10,617 nucleotides of DNA from Rickettsiales bacterium (GCA_031266615.1 JAISAR010000031.1:1-10617); one strand, 5' to 3'; shown: positions 1 through 7,404, counted from the first letter of the stretch. Numbers and translations are program-made. Notes: generated by a model not told the origin, from the sequence alone.

Positions 1-150
1 TTCTTAAACGTTTATGGCTAAGGTTAAGTTGCATTAAAAAGCAGCTAAGTCGCACTTATTAAGCGTTTAGGATAAAAAAACGCCAACATTTCGACACAAA
101 AGTAAATAACTAGCCACCAACGGGGCTCCTTTTGCCTTGTTTTTTCATTT
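1..150. repeat. Probable interspersed noncoding repeat
   Basis: This stretch has no plausible gene; the minus strand offers only a 12-codon ORF from 148 that stops at a TAG. It contains a perfect 10-base palindrome, TAAACGTTTA, at 5-14 and a near copy, TAAGCGTTTA, around 60-69. The block from about 60 to 147, including GGGGCTCCTTTTGCC, resembles to my recollection a sequence that recurs next to genes in Wolbachia genomes, but I cannot confirm copy number from one window. It may equally be decayed coding sequence. Confidence 0.35.
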
Positions 151-186
151 GGTAAATTTCTTAAATACTTTTTACTAAAGTAGTAT

Positions 187-252
187 CCTGGATCCCAGAT
201 ACAAGTATCAAGTACTGGGATGACATCATATGGATTGAAATGACACCATTGT
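187..252. repeat. Wolbachia-type palindromic repeat (hairpin)
   Basis: ATCCCAG at 192-198 pairs with CTGGGAT at 215-221. The stem extends by TAC/GTA beyond a one-base bulge, with a loop of about nine bases. The arm flanks (CTGGATCCCAG and CTGGGATGACAT) match the style of short palindromic elements scattered through Wolbachia intergenic regions. ATGACATCAT is followed about 20 bases later by ATGACACCAT, a short imperfect direct repeat. The element lies upstream of serS and has no T-tract, so I read it as a dispersed repeat and not as a terminator. Confidence 0.6.
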
Positions 253-328
253 TGATTGGCAAAACGGTATCTTTAATTTGTCCTATTACCATAGCAGTTA
301 TTAATGGCGTGTGCAAAAATATTGAGTA

Positions 329-342
329 TTAAAAGCTTTTAA
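329..342. promoter_or_regulatory. 14-bp perfect palindrome upstream of serS
   Basis: TTAAAAGCTTTTAA is a perfect 14-base palindrome ending 33 bases before the preferred serS start codon at 376. Its position would suit an operator or part of a promoter. It is purely AT-rich around an AGCT core, and such palindromes arise by chance in a genome this AT-rich. I could not define clean -35 and -10 boxes for serS in 240-375. Confidence 0.15.
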
Positions 343-375
343 AGTACAGTAACAATGTTAGTAATAGCACAATGT

Positions 376-1653
376 ATGCATGATATAGAGTATATACGCA
401 AAAACCCTGAGGAATTCGGGAAAGCGATGAAGGGCAGGGGAATTAAAAATTTTACTGTGGAAGAAATATTAGAAATCGATCATGAGAAAAGGTCATTAAC
501 CACTAAACTGCAAGATTTGAATAGGAAGCGCAATGAAATCACAGAAGAGATAAAGAAGCTCAAAATGAGCAAGAGCCCCTGTGAAAATGAGGTAGAAGCG
601 TCAAGAAACATAACAAATGAGATAGAAGCAATCAGCTTAAAAGAGCAAACGGAGAAAGATAACTTAATGAATATTTTATCTAACTTACCAAATATTCCTA
701 CACAAAACGTGCCAATAGGTGAAGATGAGAGCTCCAACGTAAAAGTTAGAAAATATGGAGAGAGAAGAAAATTTGATTTTGTGCCAAAGTCTCATTATGA
801 GCTCGGAGAGGGGTTGGATTCGATGGATTTTGAGCAAGCAGCAAAAATCTCCGGGTCAAGATTTGCAGTATTGAGAGGACGGTTAGCTAAGCTTGGACGA
901 GCATTAGTAAATTTTATGCTTGAAATGCATGTTAATGAGTTTGGCTATACTGAGGTGTATCATCCGGCTTTGGTAAAGAATGAAGCGATGTATAATGTTG
1001 GTCAGCTACCGAAATTTTCTGATGATTCATATTTAACTACCGACGAATTAAGGCTGATTCCCACAGGTGAAGTGGTTTTGACAAACTTGGTTGCTGATAA
1101 AATAATAGAAGAAAAAAAACTGCCAGTTCGTTTTACTGCATATTCGGAGTGTTTTCGTAAGGAAGCTGGCAGCGCAGGACGAGACACGAGAGGCATGGTA
1201 AGGCAACATCAATTTGGTAAAGTGGAGTTGGTGAGTATCACAACCGAAAGCCAATCAAATGATGAACTTGAGCGCATGACAAGTGTTGCTGAAGAGATAT
1301 TAAAACAATTGGAATTGCCATATAGGGTGATGCTGCTATGCAGTGGTGATATGGGCTTCGCCGCGCAGAAGACTTATGACATAGAGGTGTGGCTGCCTGA
1401 GCAAAATAAATATAGAGAGATATCAAGTTGCTCAAATTGCGGTGCATTTCAGGCAAGAAGAATGAACGCTAAATATTCTTCAGAAGTTGATAAAAAGGTG
1501 AAAAAATATGTTCACACTTTAAACGGCTCGGCTTTAGCTATAGGAAGAACGATTATTGCCATAATGGAGAATTATCAGAATCATGACGGGTCGATTACAA
1601 TACCAAACGTGTTGCAAAAATATATGAGTAATGATACTGTTATAAGCAAATAA
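376..1653 (+). CDS. serS: Serine--tRNA ligase
   Basis: Class II aminoacyl-tRNA synthetase that activates serine with ATP and loads it on tRNA-Ser (and tRNA-Sec where present) in the cytosol. The protein has 425 residues, normal for bacterial SerRS. Residues 30-100 are charged and heptad-like and form the long antiparallel coiled-coil tRNA-binding arm. The catalytic core follows: motif 1 around 185-210, the serine-binding TGE at 230-232, motif 2 with FRKEAG at 260-265 and the RDTRGMVRQHQF stretch, the EISSCSNC segment at 348-355, and motif 3 with its conserved Arg (NGSALAIGR, 383-391). I chose the ATG at 376 because MHDIEYIRKNPEEF aligns with the usual SerRS N terminus. An in-frame ATG at 355 would add seven unrelated residues. 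Neither start has a clear Shine-Dalgarno sequence. The gene is followed 35 bp later by purD on the same strand, so the two are probably co-transcribed. Confidence 0.97.
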   Translation: MHDIEYIRKNPEEFGKAMKGRGIKNFTVEEILEIDHEKRSLTTKLQDLNRKRNEITEEIKKLKMSKSPCENEVEASRNITNEIEAISLKEQTEKDNLMNILSNLPNIPTQNVPIGEDESSNVKVRKYGERRKFDFVPKSHYELGEGLDSMDFEQAAKISGSRFAVLRGRLAKLGRALVNFMLEMHVNEFGYTEVYHPALVKNEAMYNVGQLPKFSDDSYLTTDELRLIPTGEVVLTNLVADKIIEEKKLPVRFTAYSECFRKEAGSAGRDTRGMVRQHQFGKVELVSITTESQSNDELERMTSVAEEILKQLELPYRVMLLCSGDMGFAAQKTYDIEVWLPEQNKYREISSCSNCGAFQARRMNAKYSSEVDKKVKKYVHTLNGSALAIGRTIIAIMENYQNHDGSITIPNVLQKYMSNDTVISK

Positions 1654-1688
1654 TAGTTTTAACATACAAAAGAGCGAGGAAATTAAAG

Positions 1689-2960
1689 ATGAAGGTTCTG
1701 GTTATAGGTTCTGGTGGGCGTGAGCACGCTTTACTTTGGGCTCTAAAAAAATCTCCTGTCTTAACTGGGTTATATATCACTCCTGGCCGCCGAGCTATGG
1801 AAAATCTTGGGGTTCTTGTGGATATAAATATCCGAAACTCAATTGATATCACACAATTTTGCAAGAGAGAAAATATAGAATTAGTTGTTATTGGTCCAGA
1901 GCAACCAATAATTGATGGGCTTGCTGACAACCTAGTTGCAGAGGGAATAAATGTTTTTGCTCCAAGTCGAGCAGCTGCGAAGCTTGAGGCATCAAAGTCT
2001 TTCACCAAGGGATTATGTAAACAGTATGGTATACCAACTGCCAAGTATGAGTGTTTTGTTGATGAGGAATTAGCCAAAAACTTTGTACGCAGCAATAAAA
2101 TAAAATTTCCACTTGTAGTGAAAGCAAACGGAATTGCAGCAGGGAAAGGCGTAATAATATGCAACACAGAAAATGAAGCTTTTTCGGCGATAGATTCAAT
2201 GTTGGTAGAGAAAAAATTTGGTGAATCAGGTGAAGAGATAGTCATAGAAGAATTTTTAGTTGGAGAGGAAGTAAGCTTTTTTGCCCTTGTTGATGGGTTG
2301 AAAGTGGCAACTCTTGGATGTGCAAAGGATTATAAAAGAGCTAATGAAAACAATGAGGGTCAAAATACCGGAGGTATGGGAGCATACTCATCACCTTCAA
2401 TTATAAGTAAGGATATGGAACAAAAAATTATCCAAAGAATAATATATCCGACAATTCAAGCACTGACTAATATGGGAACACCCTATAAAGGAGTGCTCTT
2501 TGCTGGTTTGATGATTTGCAAGGATAGCCCTAAACTTCTTGAGTATAATGTTAGATTCGGTGACCCGGAGATACAATCTATTTTGCCTAGATTTGATGAA
2601 AATTGTGACTTATTAAAATTAATGTTATCAGTTGCAGAAGGAAAGTTGAGTGCCAAAACGGTGGAGCTTACTAACAAATCTACAGTTTGTGTAGTTGTTA
2701 CAAGTAAGGGTTATCCAGATGATTATAAAACAGGAGAAATAATTAGAGGATTGGATAAAGTTGAGAGTATTCCCGGTATACTGGTATTTCATGCTGGTAC
2801 TCAGTTGGATGAAAGCGGTAACTTAGTTTCCGATGGCGGGAGAGTGCTCAATATAGTAGGGGAAGGAAGCAGTATAGAAGAAGCTAAAAGTAAAGTGTAC
2901 TCGGCACTGAACTTTTTAGAATGGCCAGGAGGTTTCTTCAGATACGATATCGGTAGTTAA
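1689..2960 (+). CDS. purD: Phosphoribosylamine--glycine ligase (GARS)
   Basis: Catalyses the second step of de novo purine synthesis, joining 5-phosphoribosylamine and glycine with ATP to give GAR. The 423 residues match the usual single-domain bacterial PurD length. The N-terminal domain opens with VLVIGSGGREHAL (3-15), followed by VVIGPEQP (66-73) and the family's APSRAAAKLEASKSFTK stretch (91-107). The ATP-grasp domain has the nucleotide-binding VVKANGIAAGKGV (143-155), NTGGMGAYS (226-234), and the metal-binding LEYNVRFGDPE (284-294). The C terminus is the normal small domain. A GAGGA ribosome binding site at 1676-1680 lies eight bases before the ATG. serS ends 35 bp upstream, and no terminator is visible between them. 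Retention of purine synthesis fits Wolbachia and other Anaplasmataceae, and not Rickettsia, which lost it. Long antisense ORFs across this gene are shadows. Confidence 0.97.
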   Translation: MKVLVIGSGGREHALLWALKKSPVLTGLYITPGRRAMENLGVLVDINIRNSIDITQFCKRENIELVVIGPEQPIIDGLADNLVAEGINVFAPSRAAAKLEASKSFTKGLCKQYGIPTAKYECFVDEELAKNFVRSNKIKFPLVVKANGIAAGKGVIICNTENEAFSAIDSMLVEKKFGESGEEIVIEEFLVGEEVSFFALVDGLKVATLGCAKDYKRANENNEGQNTGGMGAYSSPSIISKDMEQKIIQRIIYPTIQALTNMGTPYKGVLFAGLMICKDSPKLLEYNVRFGDPEIQSILPRFDENCDLLKLMLSVAEGKLSAKTVELTNKSTVCVVVTSKGYPDDYKTGEIIRGLDKVESIPGILVFHAGTQLDESGNLVSDGGRVLNIVGEGSSIEEAKSKVYSALNFLEWPGGFFRYDIGS

Positions 2961-3058
2961 GCTACCTGAAGGTCAGAAGTTTTAGATCATCTTTCTTAAA
3001 GATATTTTAAACATACTAGATGTATTATTGATAAGTGATAATAAAACTGGGGGTTTTT

Positions 3059-3565
3059 ATGGAGACGTCTGAATTAACTTTACTCGACTTGCAAAACTTT
3101 CTTGACAATTTAAAGAGCCATGTGCGCAGTGAAGTAGAAAAATATGTAGATAAAAGAGCAGAAGAAGTTAAAAACGAGGTTGTAACATATATAATGTATA
3201 AGGTGTTAAATAATATGGTGGGTAATAAACCGCCAGCTACACCCGAAGTGAATAAATCTGACGAAGTTATACAAGTTGATGATGACTTAACGCAAAATCA
3301 AAAAGTTGTTAAAGCTCTTTTTATAGGGAAAACACTTATTGGAAAATATAAAGGAAAAACATATGAAGTTATAGTCAGAAATGAAGTAAAGTTTATTTAT
3401 GATGGAGAAATTTACAGTTCCCCTTCTGCAGCTGGCACAGGAATTACTGGTAAAAGTTGCAACGGTTGGGATTTTTTTAAAGTATGCCTTAACCCTGAAG
3501 AAGGACTAAGAACTCTAAGCTATCACCGTGCAAAGTTTCTGTCAGCTCAAAATAGTAACGTTTAA
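3059..3565 (+). CDS. Small protein with RAMA/DUF2924-like domain
   Basis: A 168-residue protein that I do not recognise by name. Residues 5-55 are strongly charged and probably helical or coiled-coil (LKSHVRSEVEKYVDKRAEEVKNE), followed by a Pro/Asp-rich linker (57-80). Residues 88-142 resemble the RAMA (restriction enzyme adenine methylase-associated) and DUF2924 type of fold: G-x-T-L-I-G-x-Y-K-G-K-x-Y-E-V, a predicted YDGEIYSSPSAA turn, then ITGKSCNGWDFFKV, the family's signature 'SPSAA...NGW.FF' end. Such domains usually accompany DNA methylases, restriction enzymes or phage proteins and are thought to bind nucleic acid or modified DNA; here it stands alone. The ATG at 3059 is preferred because GGGGG lies about seven bases upstream; a GTG at 3035 in frame would add eight residues. 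No signal peptide or membrane segment is visible. It sits 98 bp after purD and 94 bp before guaA, which suggests no functional link to either. Confidence 0.8.
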   Translation: METSELTLLDLQNFLDNLKSHVRSEVEKYVDKRAEEVKNEVVTYIMYKVLNNMVGNKPPATPEVNKSDEVIQVDDDLTQNQKVVKALFIGKTLIGKYKGKTYEVIVRNEVKFIYDGEIYSSPSAAGTGITGKSCNGWDFFKVCLNPEEGLRTLSYHRAKFLSAQNSNV

Positions 3566-3603
3566 GCTATATATTAAAGCGTTTAAAGAGGTCTTAGTTT
3601 ACT

Positions 3604-3657
3604 TGCTCCATTATTTTCTTTATTATCAGAAATTGCTTTAAATAATATGGAGGAGCA
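3604..3657 (+). promoter_or_regulatory. guaA leader hairpin covering the ribosome binding site
   Basis: The guaA Shine-Dalgarno, GGAGGAG at 3649-3655, lies five bases before its TTG start. It can pair with upstream sequence in two ways: TGCTCC (3604-3609) with GGAGCA (3652-3657), or CTCCA+TTATT (3606-3615) with AATAA+TGGAG (3641-3652, two-base bulge). Either fold would bury the ribosome binding site. This shows pairing potential only. It does not resemble the purine riboswitch consensus that I know, and no ligand or control factor can be proposed. Confidence 0.3.
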
Positions 3658-3659
3658 CA

Positions 3660-5222
3660 TTGTCAGCAATTGCTATTATTGATTTTGGTTCACAGTTTAC
3701 ACAGCTTATCGCAAGACAAATAAGGGAAATGAGCGTTTATTGTGAGATATTTCCAAGCAACATCGGTTTTGAAACAATATCGAAGTTCAATGGGTTTATT
3801 TTCTCTGGGGGACCACAATCTGTAAATGACAGTTGTCCTGAGGCAAGTGAAGTAGTGCATGAAATTATAAAACTTAATGAGGCAACAAGCGTTCCTATAC
3901 TTGGAATATGCTACGGGCAGCAACTCATTTGTCATTATTTTGGGGCAAAAGTAAAAAAGGAATTTAAACAAGAATTTGGTAGAACCAAGATCAAAATACT
4001 AAAAGAATCCCTCATTATAAAGGATGCGTGGGAAGTTAATTCCAAAGTGGATGTGCTGATGAATCACGCAGACAGTGTTGAAACTACACCGCAGGGATTT
4101 ACTGTTATTGCATCGGGTGTGATAAATCAAACAATCGCAATAATTGCCAACGAACAGCGCAAAATATACTGTACTCAATTTCATCCTGAAGTTAAGCCTA
4201 CAGCAAATGGCAGCAAGTTGCTCTCCAACTTCTTGGATATTGCAAATTGTGAAAGAGACTGGACAATGAAGTCACTTGTTGAAAAGCAGAAGGAAAAAAT
4301 CAAAGATTTAGTAGGGAAGAGAAAGGTAATTGCCGCAGTAAGTGGCGGTGTTGATTCAAGTGTTGCAGCAACTCTCACATATAAAGCTATAGGAAAACAA
4401 TTGAACTGTATTTTTATTGACACTGGGTTATTACGCAAAGACCAAACCATTGCTATGTTGAAAGAGATTCCGATAAACTACGTTGACAGATCAAACTTAT
4501 TTTTGAGTAGGTTAAAGGGAATAACTGATCCGGAAGAAAAGCGAAAGATTATCGGCAATACTTTCATTGAAGTGTTTGAAGAAGAGGCGAAAAAAATAGG
4601 TGATGTGGATTTTTTAATGCAAGGCACCATCTACTCCGATGTAGTTGAGTCAGGGCACGCTTCAGGGAATGCTAGTACAATTAAATCTCATCACAATGTT
4701 GGCGGGTTGCCAGAAAAGATGAATCTAAAGCTAGTAGAACCTTTGCGCTACCTCTTTAAAGATGAAGTAAGGCTGCTTGGAAAAGAAATTGGTCTTTCAG
4801 ACGAGATAATATTTCAGCATCCGTTTCCTGGACCTGGACTTGCAGTGAGGATCATAGGTGAAGTAGATGAAGAAAAGGTGCAAATATTGCAAGAGGTAGA
4901 TGAAATATATATCAATACAATGAAAAATTACGATCTGTATGATAAGATATGGCAGGCTTTTGCTGTACTGTTGCCAATAAAAACTGTGGGGGTTATGGGA
5001 GATAATCGTACATATGGATATGTTTGTGCTTTGAGAGCTGTAACATCGTCTGATGGTATGACGGCTGATGCATTTCCATTTGAGAATAAGAGTCAGCATT
5101 CGTTAGTATTTTGGGATTTTCTGCAGAATGTTAGCAGCATAATCGTTAATAACGTTTCCAGAGTAAATAGGGTTGTATATGACTTAACTTCCAAACCACC
5201 AGCAACTATTGAGTGGGAGTAA
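3660..5222 (+). CDS. guaA: GMP synthase (glutamine-hydrolysing)
   Basis: Converts XMP to GMP using ATP and ammonia from glutamine, the last step of guanine nucleotide synthesis. At 520 residues it is close to the E. coli enzyme (525). The N-terminal class I glutamine amidotransferase domain has the catalytic triad in sight: Cys84 in GICYGQQ, and His175 and Glu177 in FHPEV. The ATP-pyrophosphatase domain begins with the PP-loop SGGVDSS (228-234) and includes QGTIYSDVVESG. The dimerisation domain ends in the family's hallmark KPPATIEWE. The start is TTG, preceded by a strong GGAGGAG; no better ATG lies upstream, and the second codon onward (SAIAIIDFGSQFTQLIARQIRE) already matches the family's N terminus. 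A possible RBS-sequestering hairpin precedes it. Together with purD it indicates a working purine route in this symbiont. Confidence 0.97.
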   Translation: MSAIAIIDFGSQFTQLIARQIREMSVYCEIFPSNIGFETISKFNGFIFSGGPQSVNDSCPEASEVVHEIIKLNEATSVPILGICYGQQLICHYFGAKVKKEFKQEFGRTKIKILKESLIIKDAWEVNSKVDVLMNHADSVETTPQGFTVIASGVINQTIAIIANEQRKIYCTQFHPEVKPTANGSKLLSNFLDIANCERDWTMKSLVEKQKEKIKDLVGKRKVIAAVSGGVDSSVAATLTYKAIGKQLNCIFIDTGLLRKDQTIAMLKEIPINYVDRSNLFLSRLKGITDPEEKRKIIGNTFIEVFEEEAKKIGDVDFLMQGTIYSDVVESGHASGNASTIKSHHNVGGLPEKMNLKLVEPLRYLFKDEVRLLGKEIGLSDEIIFQHPFPGPGLAVRIIGEVDEEKVQILQEVDEIYINTMKNYDLYDKIWQAFAVLLPIKTVGVMGDNRTYGYVCALRAVTSSDGMTADAFPFENKSQHSLVFWDFLQNVSSIIVNNVSRVNRVVYDLTSKPPATIEWE

Positions 5223-5239
5223 TCATGAGCCAGGCCCCG

Positions 5240-5389
5240 ACACTGGTTTTCTAATTTCGGATGTTCCGCCGCACCATTTTTTGGTAGAACTTTTGTCTTG
5301 ATATCATATTCTTTACACAATTTATGAAGTTTGTGCTTATCATATGCTCTGTCTGCACACAGTGTTTTTATAGTAGGAAGTTTGAACAA
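5240..5389 (-). pseudogene. Transposase fragment (DDE, IS5-like)
   Basis: The minus strand here reads LPTIKTLCADRAYDKHKLHKLCKEYDI and continues with KTKVLPKNGAAEHPKL. This looks like the region around the second catalytic Asp of an IS4/IS5-type transposase: 'aDkaYDs..lr..l...gi...iP.kn'. Only about 45 recognisable codons remain. The frame opens upstream without a real start (nearest TTG at 5389) and runs downstream into the antisense of the guaA end. There is no N terminus, no DDE glutamate region and no terminal inverted repeat that I can see, so this is a dead remnant. It ends within about 20 bases of the guaA stop, with guaA itself undamaged. The family assignment is tentative; the transposase nature is moderately supported. 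Confidence 0.55.
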
Positions 5390-5424
5390 AATAATGAAAT
5401 AATAAAAGGACGTTAATCAAATGT

Positions 5425-5463
5425 TACCCTATCTCTGCATATGTAAAGGTAGGGTATCTTTTT
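5425..5463 (+). terminator. Rho-independent terminator after guaA
   Basis: TACCCTATCT (5425-5434) pairs with AGGTAGGGTA (5447-5456) to give a 10-bp stem with one G-U pair and a 12-base loop, followed by TCTTTTT (5457-5463). This has the form of an intrinsic terminator for plus-strand transcripts leaving guaA. The T-tract overlaps the stop codon of the minus-strand NTPase gene, so the hairpin also lies just past that gene's 3' end. A weaker alternative, GCCAG/CTGGT at 5229-5247 followed by TTT, lies right behind the guaA stop. Confidence 0.55.
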
Positions 5464-6691
5464 AAAACATCATATCCTTTATAGCTTTGTTAATTTTTGA
5501 TTCTTTCCCTGCAAAGGCAGTTTCTAGAGAGACTTTGAGTCTTTCCCATTCTTCTTGACCATTTGTGCGAGTTAGAATTAAAGATTTATATTCATTTTCA
5601 ATTTTTTCTAATGCTTTCTGATATGAAGAACCTAGTTCCCCATACGTATCAATATCTACCGATCGTAGTATTACCAAAAATGAAAACAGATTTGGAGCAG
5701 ATAGTTCTTCTTTTGTGTAATTCAAAAGACATAGTTCTATTTTTTTCACACAGTATTTTATTGTTTCTAACGATAGTGAAAGACTTTCTGCATAGAATAT
5801 AAAACTATCTATAATTGAGCTTTTTGATTTTTTCGGTAGTTTGATATTTTGAAACAATGCTTTTGTAAATTTCTCTATTGGCTGTTTTGGCAAATGTAAG
5901 GAGAGATCAGTAAAAGACTTTAAGTCAAAATTTGATCCAAGTACTGTGCTAATAGCTTTATATACGTTACTCTTATCTCTACTGACAGAAATGATAAAGA
6001 CAAGCCCCTCTATATCAAGCATATATTTTATAGATTCCAAAAAATTAACAATACAATTAGGACGGCATATATCAAGATCATCCACCATTATATAGATGTT
6101 TTTGCCTTTTCTGATTCTATTAATTAATTTTGTTAATTGTGCTTTAAAATCCTTAATATTTTCTTTTCTTTTTTGGAGGATATTTAACTCTCTCAATATA
6201 CAACCAATATCTTTTTTGTCAGCCTCTTTTGCAGCATCAAGAAATACAGAAAGCATAGCAAGTGGGGATTTACTAATGAGCTTCCCTAGTGTATTGAATG
6301 AAAACAGTTCCTGGTTTACGTTCTTGAACCGTTGTATAACGCTTTTTTTTACTTCATAAGATACTAATAAATCTTCAAATAGAAAATTTAAAAAAGAGGG
6401 CAGTGATAAGCCCAATGCGTTGATATCCCATGCGCTATAATAAGCTGCAATTTCGTTTTGTTGCTTTAACTCTTTCACCCACTCTTTCAGAAAAAACGTC
6501 TTGCCCCATCCATTATACCCTTCTAAAGATATCATTGTAAAAGACTGATCAATTGTTTTAACTATAGTGCTGAACTTGCCTGAAAATTGCTTATAGTTTA
6601 GGGAGTCATTTTCCCAAGCCACTACCTTAGATGGCGACACTGCTTCTTTTTTTCTGAAGGTTATTAGCGATATAAATTTTCTCAAGCACAT
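5462..6691 (-). CDS. KAP-family P-loop NTPase
   Basis: A 409-residue predicted ATPase. Walker A is GYNGWGKT (58-65), set in MISLEGYNGWGKTFFLKEW. Walker B is IYIMVDDLDICRP (199-211), with the double-Asp DDLD followed by Cys/Arg and a helix (VNFLESIKYML) typical of KAP P-loop NTPases; VFIISVSRD (231-239) matches the following sensor strand. KAP proteins often carry membrane segments between Walker A and B. Here only 130-155 (LGKLISKSPLAMLSVFLDAA) is moderately hydrophobic, so a soluble or peripherally bound protein is more likely. The N terminus (FISLITF then KK) is short and hydrophobic. The ATG lies 3 nt after the recR stop, with only a TAAGG directly before it, so translation probably depends on coupling to recR. 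Known KAP proteins include membrane-associated animal proteins and bacterial proteins sometimes found in mobile or defence loci. The role here is unknown. Confidence 0.85.
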   Translation of the reverse strand: MCLRKFISLITFRKKEAVSPSKVVAWENDSLNYKQFSGKFSTIVKTIDQSFTMISLEGYNGWGKTFFLKEWVKELKQQNEIAAYYSAWDINALGLSLPSFLNFLFEDLLVSYEVKKSVIQRFKNVNQELFSFNTLGKLISKSPLAMLSVFLDAAKEADKKDIGCILRELNILQKRKENIKDFKAQLTKLINRIRKGKNIYIMVDDLDICRPNCIVNFLESIKYMLDIEGLVFIISVSRDKSNVYKAISTVLGSNFDLKSFTDLSLHLPKQPIEKFTKALFQNIKLPKKSKSSIIDSFIFYAESLSLSLETIKYCVKKIELCLLNYTKEELSAPNLFSFLVILRSVDIDTYGELGSSYQKALEKIENEYKSLILTRTNGQEEWERLKVSLETAFAGKESKINKAIKDMMF

Positions 6692-6694
6692 GCC

Positions 6695-7300
6695 TTATTT
6701 TATATTCAACTCATATTCTTGTCTTGAAGTGAGCGCTGCTTTTAGCGTTCCTTCATCTAGGTAGTCAATTTCTCCACCCATTGGTATGCCGCAAGCGAGG
6801 CGTGATATTTTCACATCCAAGTTTTTTAGCAATTCAATTATATACTGCACAGTAACTTGACCCTCTAATGTTGGATTAATTGCGATAATGATCTCTTCAA
6901 TTTTATGTTCTGTGACTCTTTGAGGGATAGTATCAAGGTTAAGTTCTTTTGGACCTACACCGTTTATTGCAGACAACTTGCCACCTAAAACGTGGTACAT
7001 ACCTGAATATATACTACCTTTCTCAAACGCCCATAAATCACCTAATTCTTCTACTACGCACATTAACTTGTTGTCACGTTTTGGGTTAGTGCAGATGGAA
7101 CACGGTGATTTCGCATCAAGATTTCCGCAAACTTTACACTCTATTATAAGGTCCGCCAGCTCTTTGATTAAAGATGCAAGTGGTAGCATAACTTTCTCCT
7201 TATTTTGTAGTAAATGTATGGCTAACCTTCTTGATGATGATGGCCCTAAACTTGGCAATTTAGAAAAAGCATGAACTAAATTTTTTATTTTAATGTTCAT
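6695..7300 (-). CDS. recR: Recombination mediator protein RecR
   Basis: RecR works with RecO (and RecF) to load RecA onto SSB-coated single-stranded DNA in gap repair. The 201 residues are the standard length. The N-terminal helix-hairpin-helix has KLPSLGPSSSRRLAIHLL (14-31), the usual 'LPGxGxKSAxRxAxHLL'. The zinc finger has Cys55, Cys58, Cys67 and Cys70 (CKVCGN...CSIC). The Toprim domain follows with CVVEELGDLWAFE (81-93), YHVLGGKLSAINGVGP, INPTLEGQVTVQYI and the closing RLACGIPMGGEIDYLDEGTL. All expected elements are present. The ATG at 7300 lacks a strong Shine-Dalgarno. The downstream NTPase gene begins 3 nt after the stop codon, so the pair is one transcription unit running leftward. 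The gene is divergent from the effector-like gene at 7491. Confidence 0.97.
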   Translation of the reverse strand: MNIKIKNLVHAFSKLPSLGPSSSRRLAIHLLQNKEKVMLPLASLIKELADLIIECKVCGNLDAKSPCSICTNPKRDNKLMCVVEELGDLWAFEKGSIYSGMYHVLGGKLSAINGVGPKELNLDTIPQRVTEHKIEEIIIAINPTLEGQVTVQYIIELLKNLDVKISRLACGIPMGGEIDYLDEGTLKAALTSRQEYELNIK

Positions 7301-7361
7301 TCAATAAATTCAGAATAGGTCATCAAAATAGTAACATCAAACCCTTTATATAGGAAGTAGT

Positions 7362-7404
7362 AAATTTCTTTTATCTTACTTTAGGTTAGCTATAAAAGAA
7401 ATTT
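7362..7404. promoter_or_regulatory. 13-bp perfect inverted repeat in divergent spacer
   Basis: AAATTTCTTTTAT (7362-7374) and ATAAAAGAAATTT (7392-7404) are exact reverse complements around a 17-base loop. On the plus strand the right arm runs into three more T residues (7405-7407). Beyond these, AGT before the left arm can still pair with ACT after the right arm across a bulge. It lies 87 bases before the 7491 gene and 62 bases from the recR start. It could be a leader attenuator, an operator for either divergent promoter, or a relic repeat. I found no convincing -35/-10 pair in 7301-7490. Confidence 0.4.

Noticed and set aside
355..375. Upstream ATG at 355 as the serS start
   Set aside because: It adds seven residues not seen in the family, has no ribosome binding site, and the ATG at 376 matches the usual SerRS N terminus.
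1640..2245. 201-codon minus-strand open frame across the start of purD
   Set aside because: It lies fully antisense to a well-supported purD reading frame, has no family resemblance, and long antisense frames are common in AT-rich genes.
2951..2968. GGTAG/CTACC hairpin at the purD stop as a terminator
   Set aside because: The stem is only five bases, overlaps the stop codon and has no T-tract.
3035..3058. GTG at 3035 as the start of the RAMA-like gene
   Set aside because: The ATG at 3059 has a G-rich ribosome binding site at a proper distance, while the GTG has none.
4797..5099. 100-codon minus-strand frame inside guaA
   Set aside because: Antisense shadow of the guaA dimerisation domain with no recognisable motif.
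5093..5250. Minus-strand peptide SHSIVAGGLEV as part of a protein
   Set aside because: This is the antisense of the conserved guaA C terminus (KPPATIEWE), a familiar false ORF; only the part above about 5240 looks like transposase.
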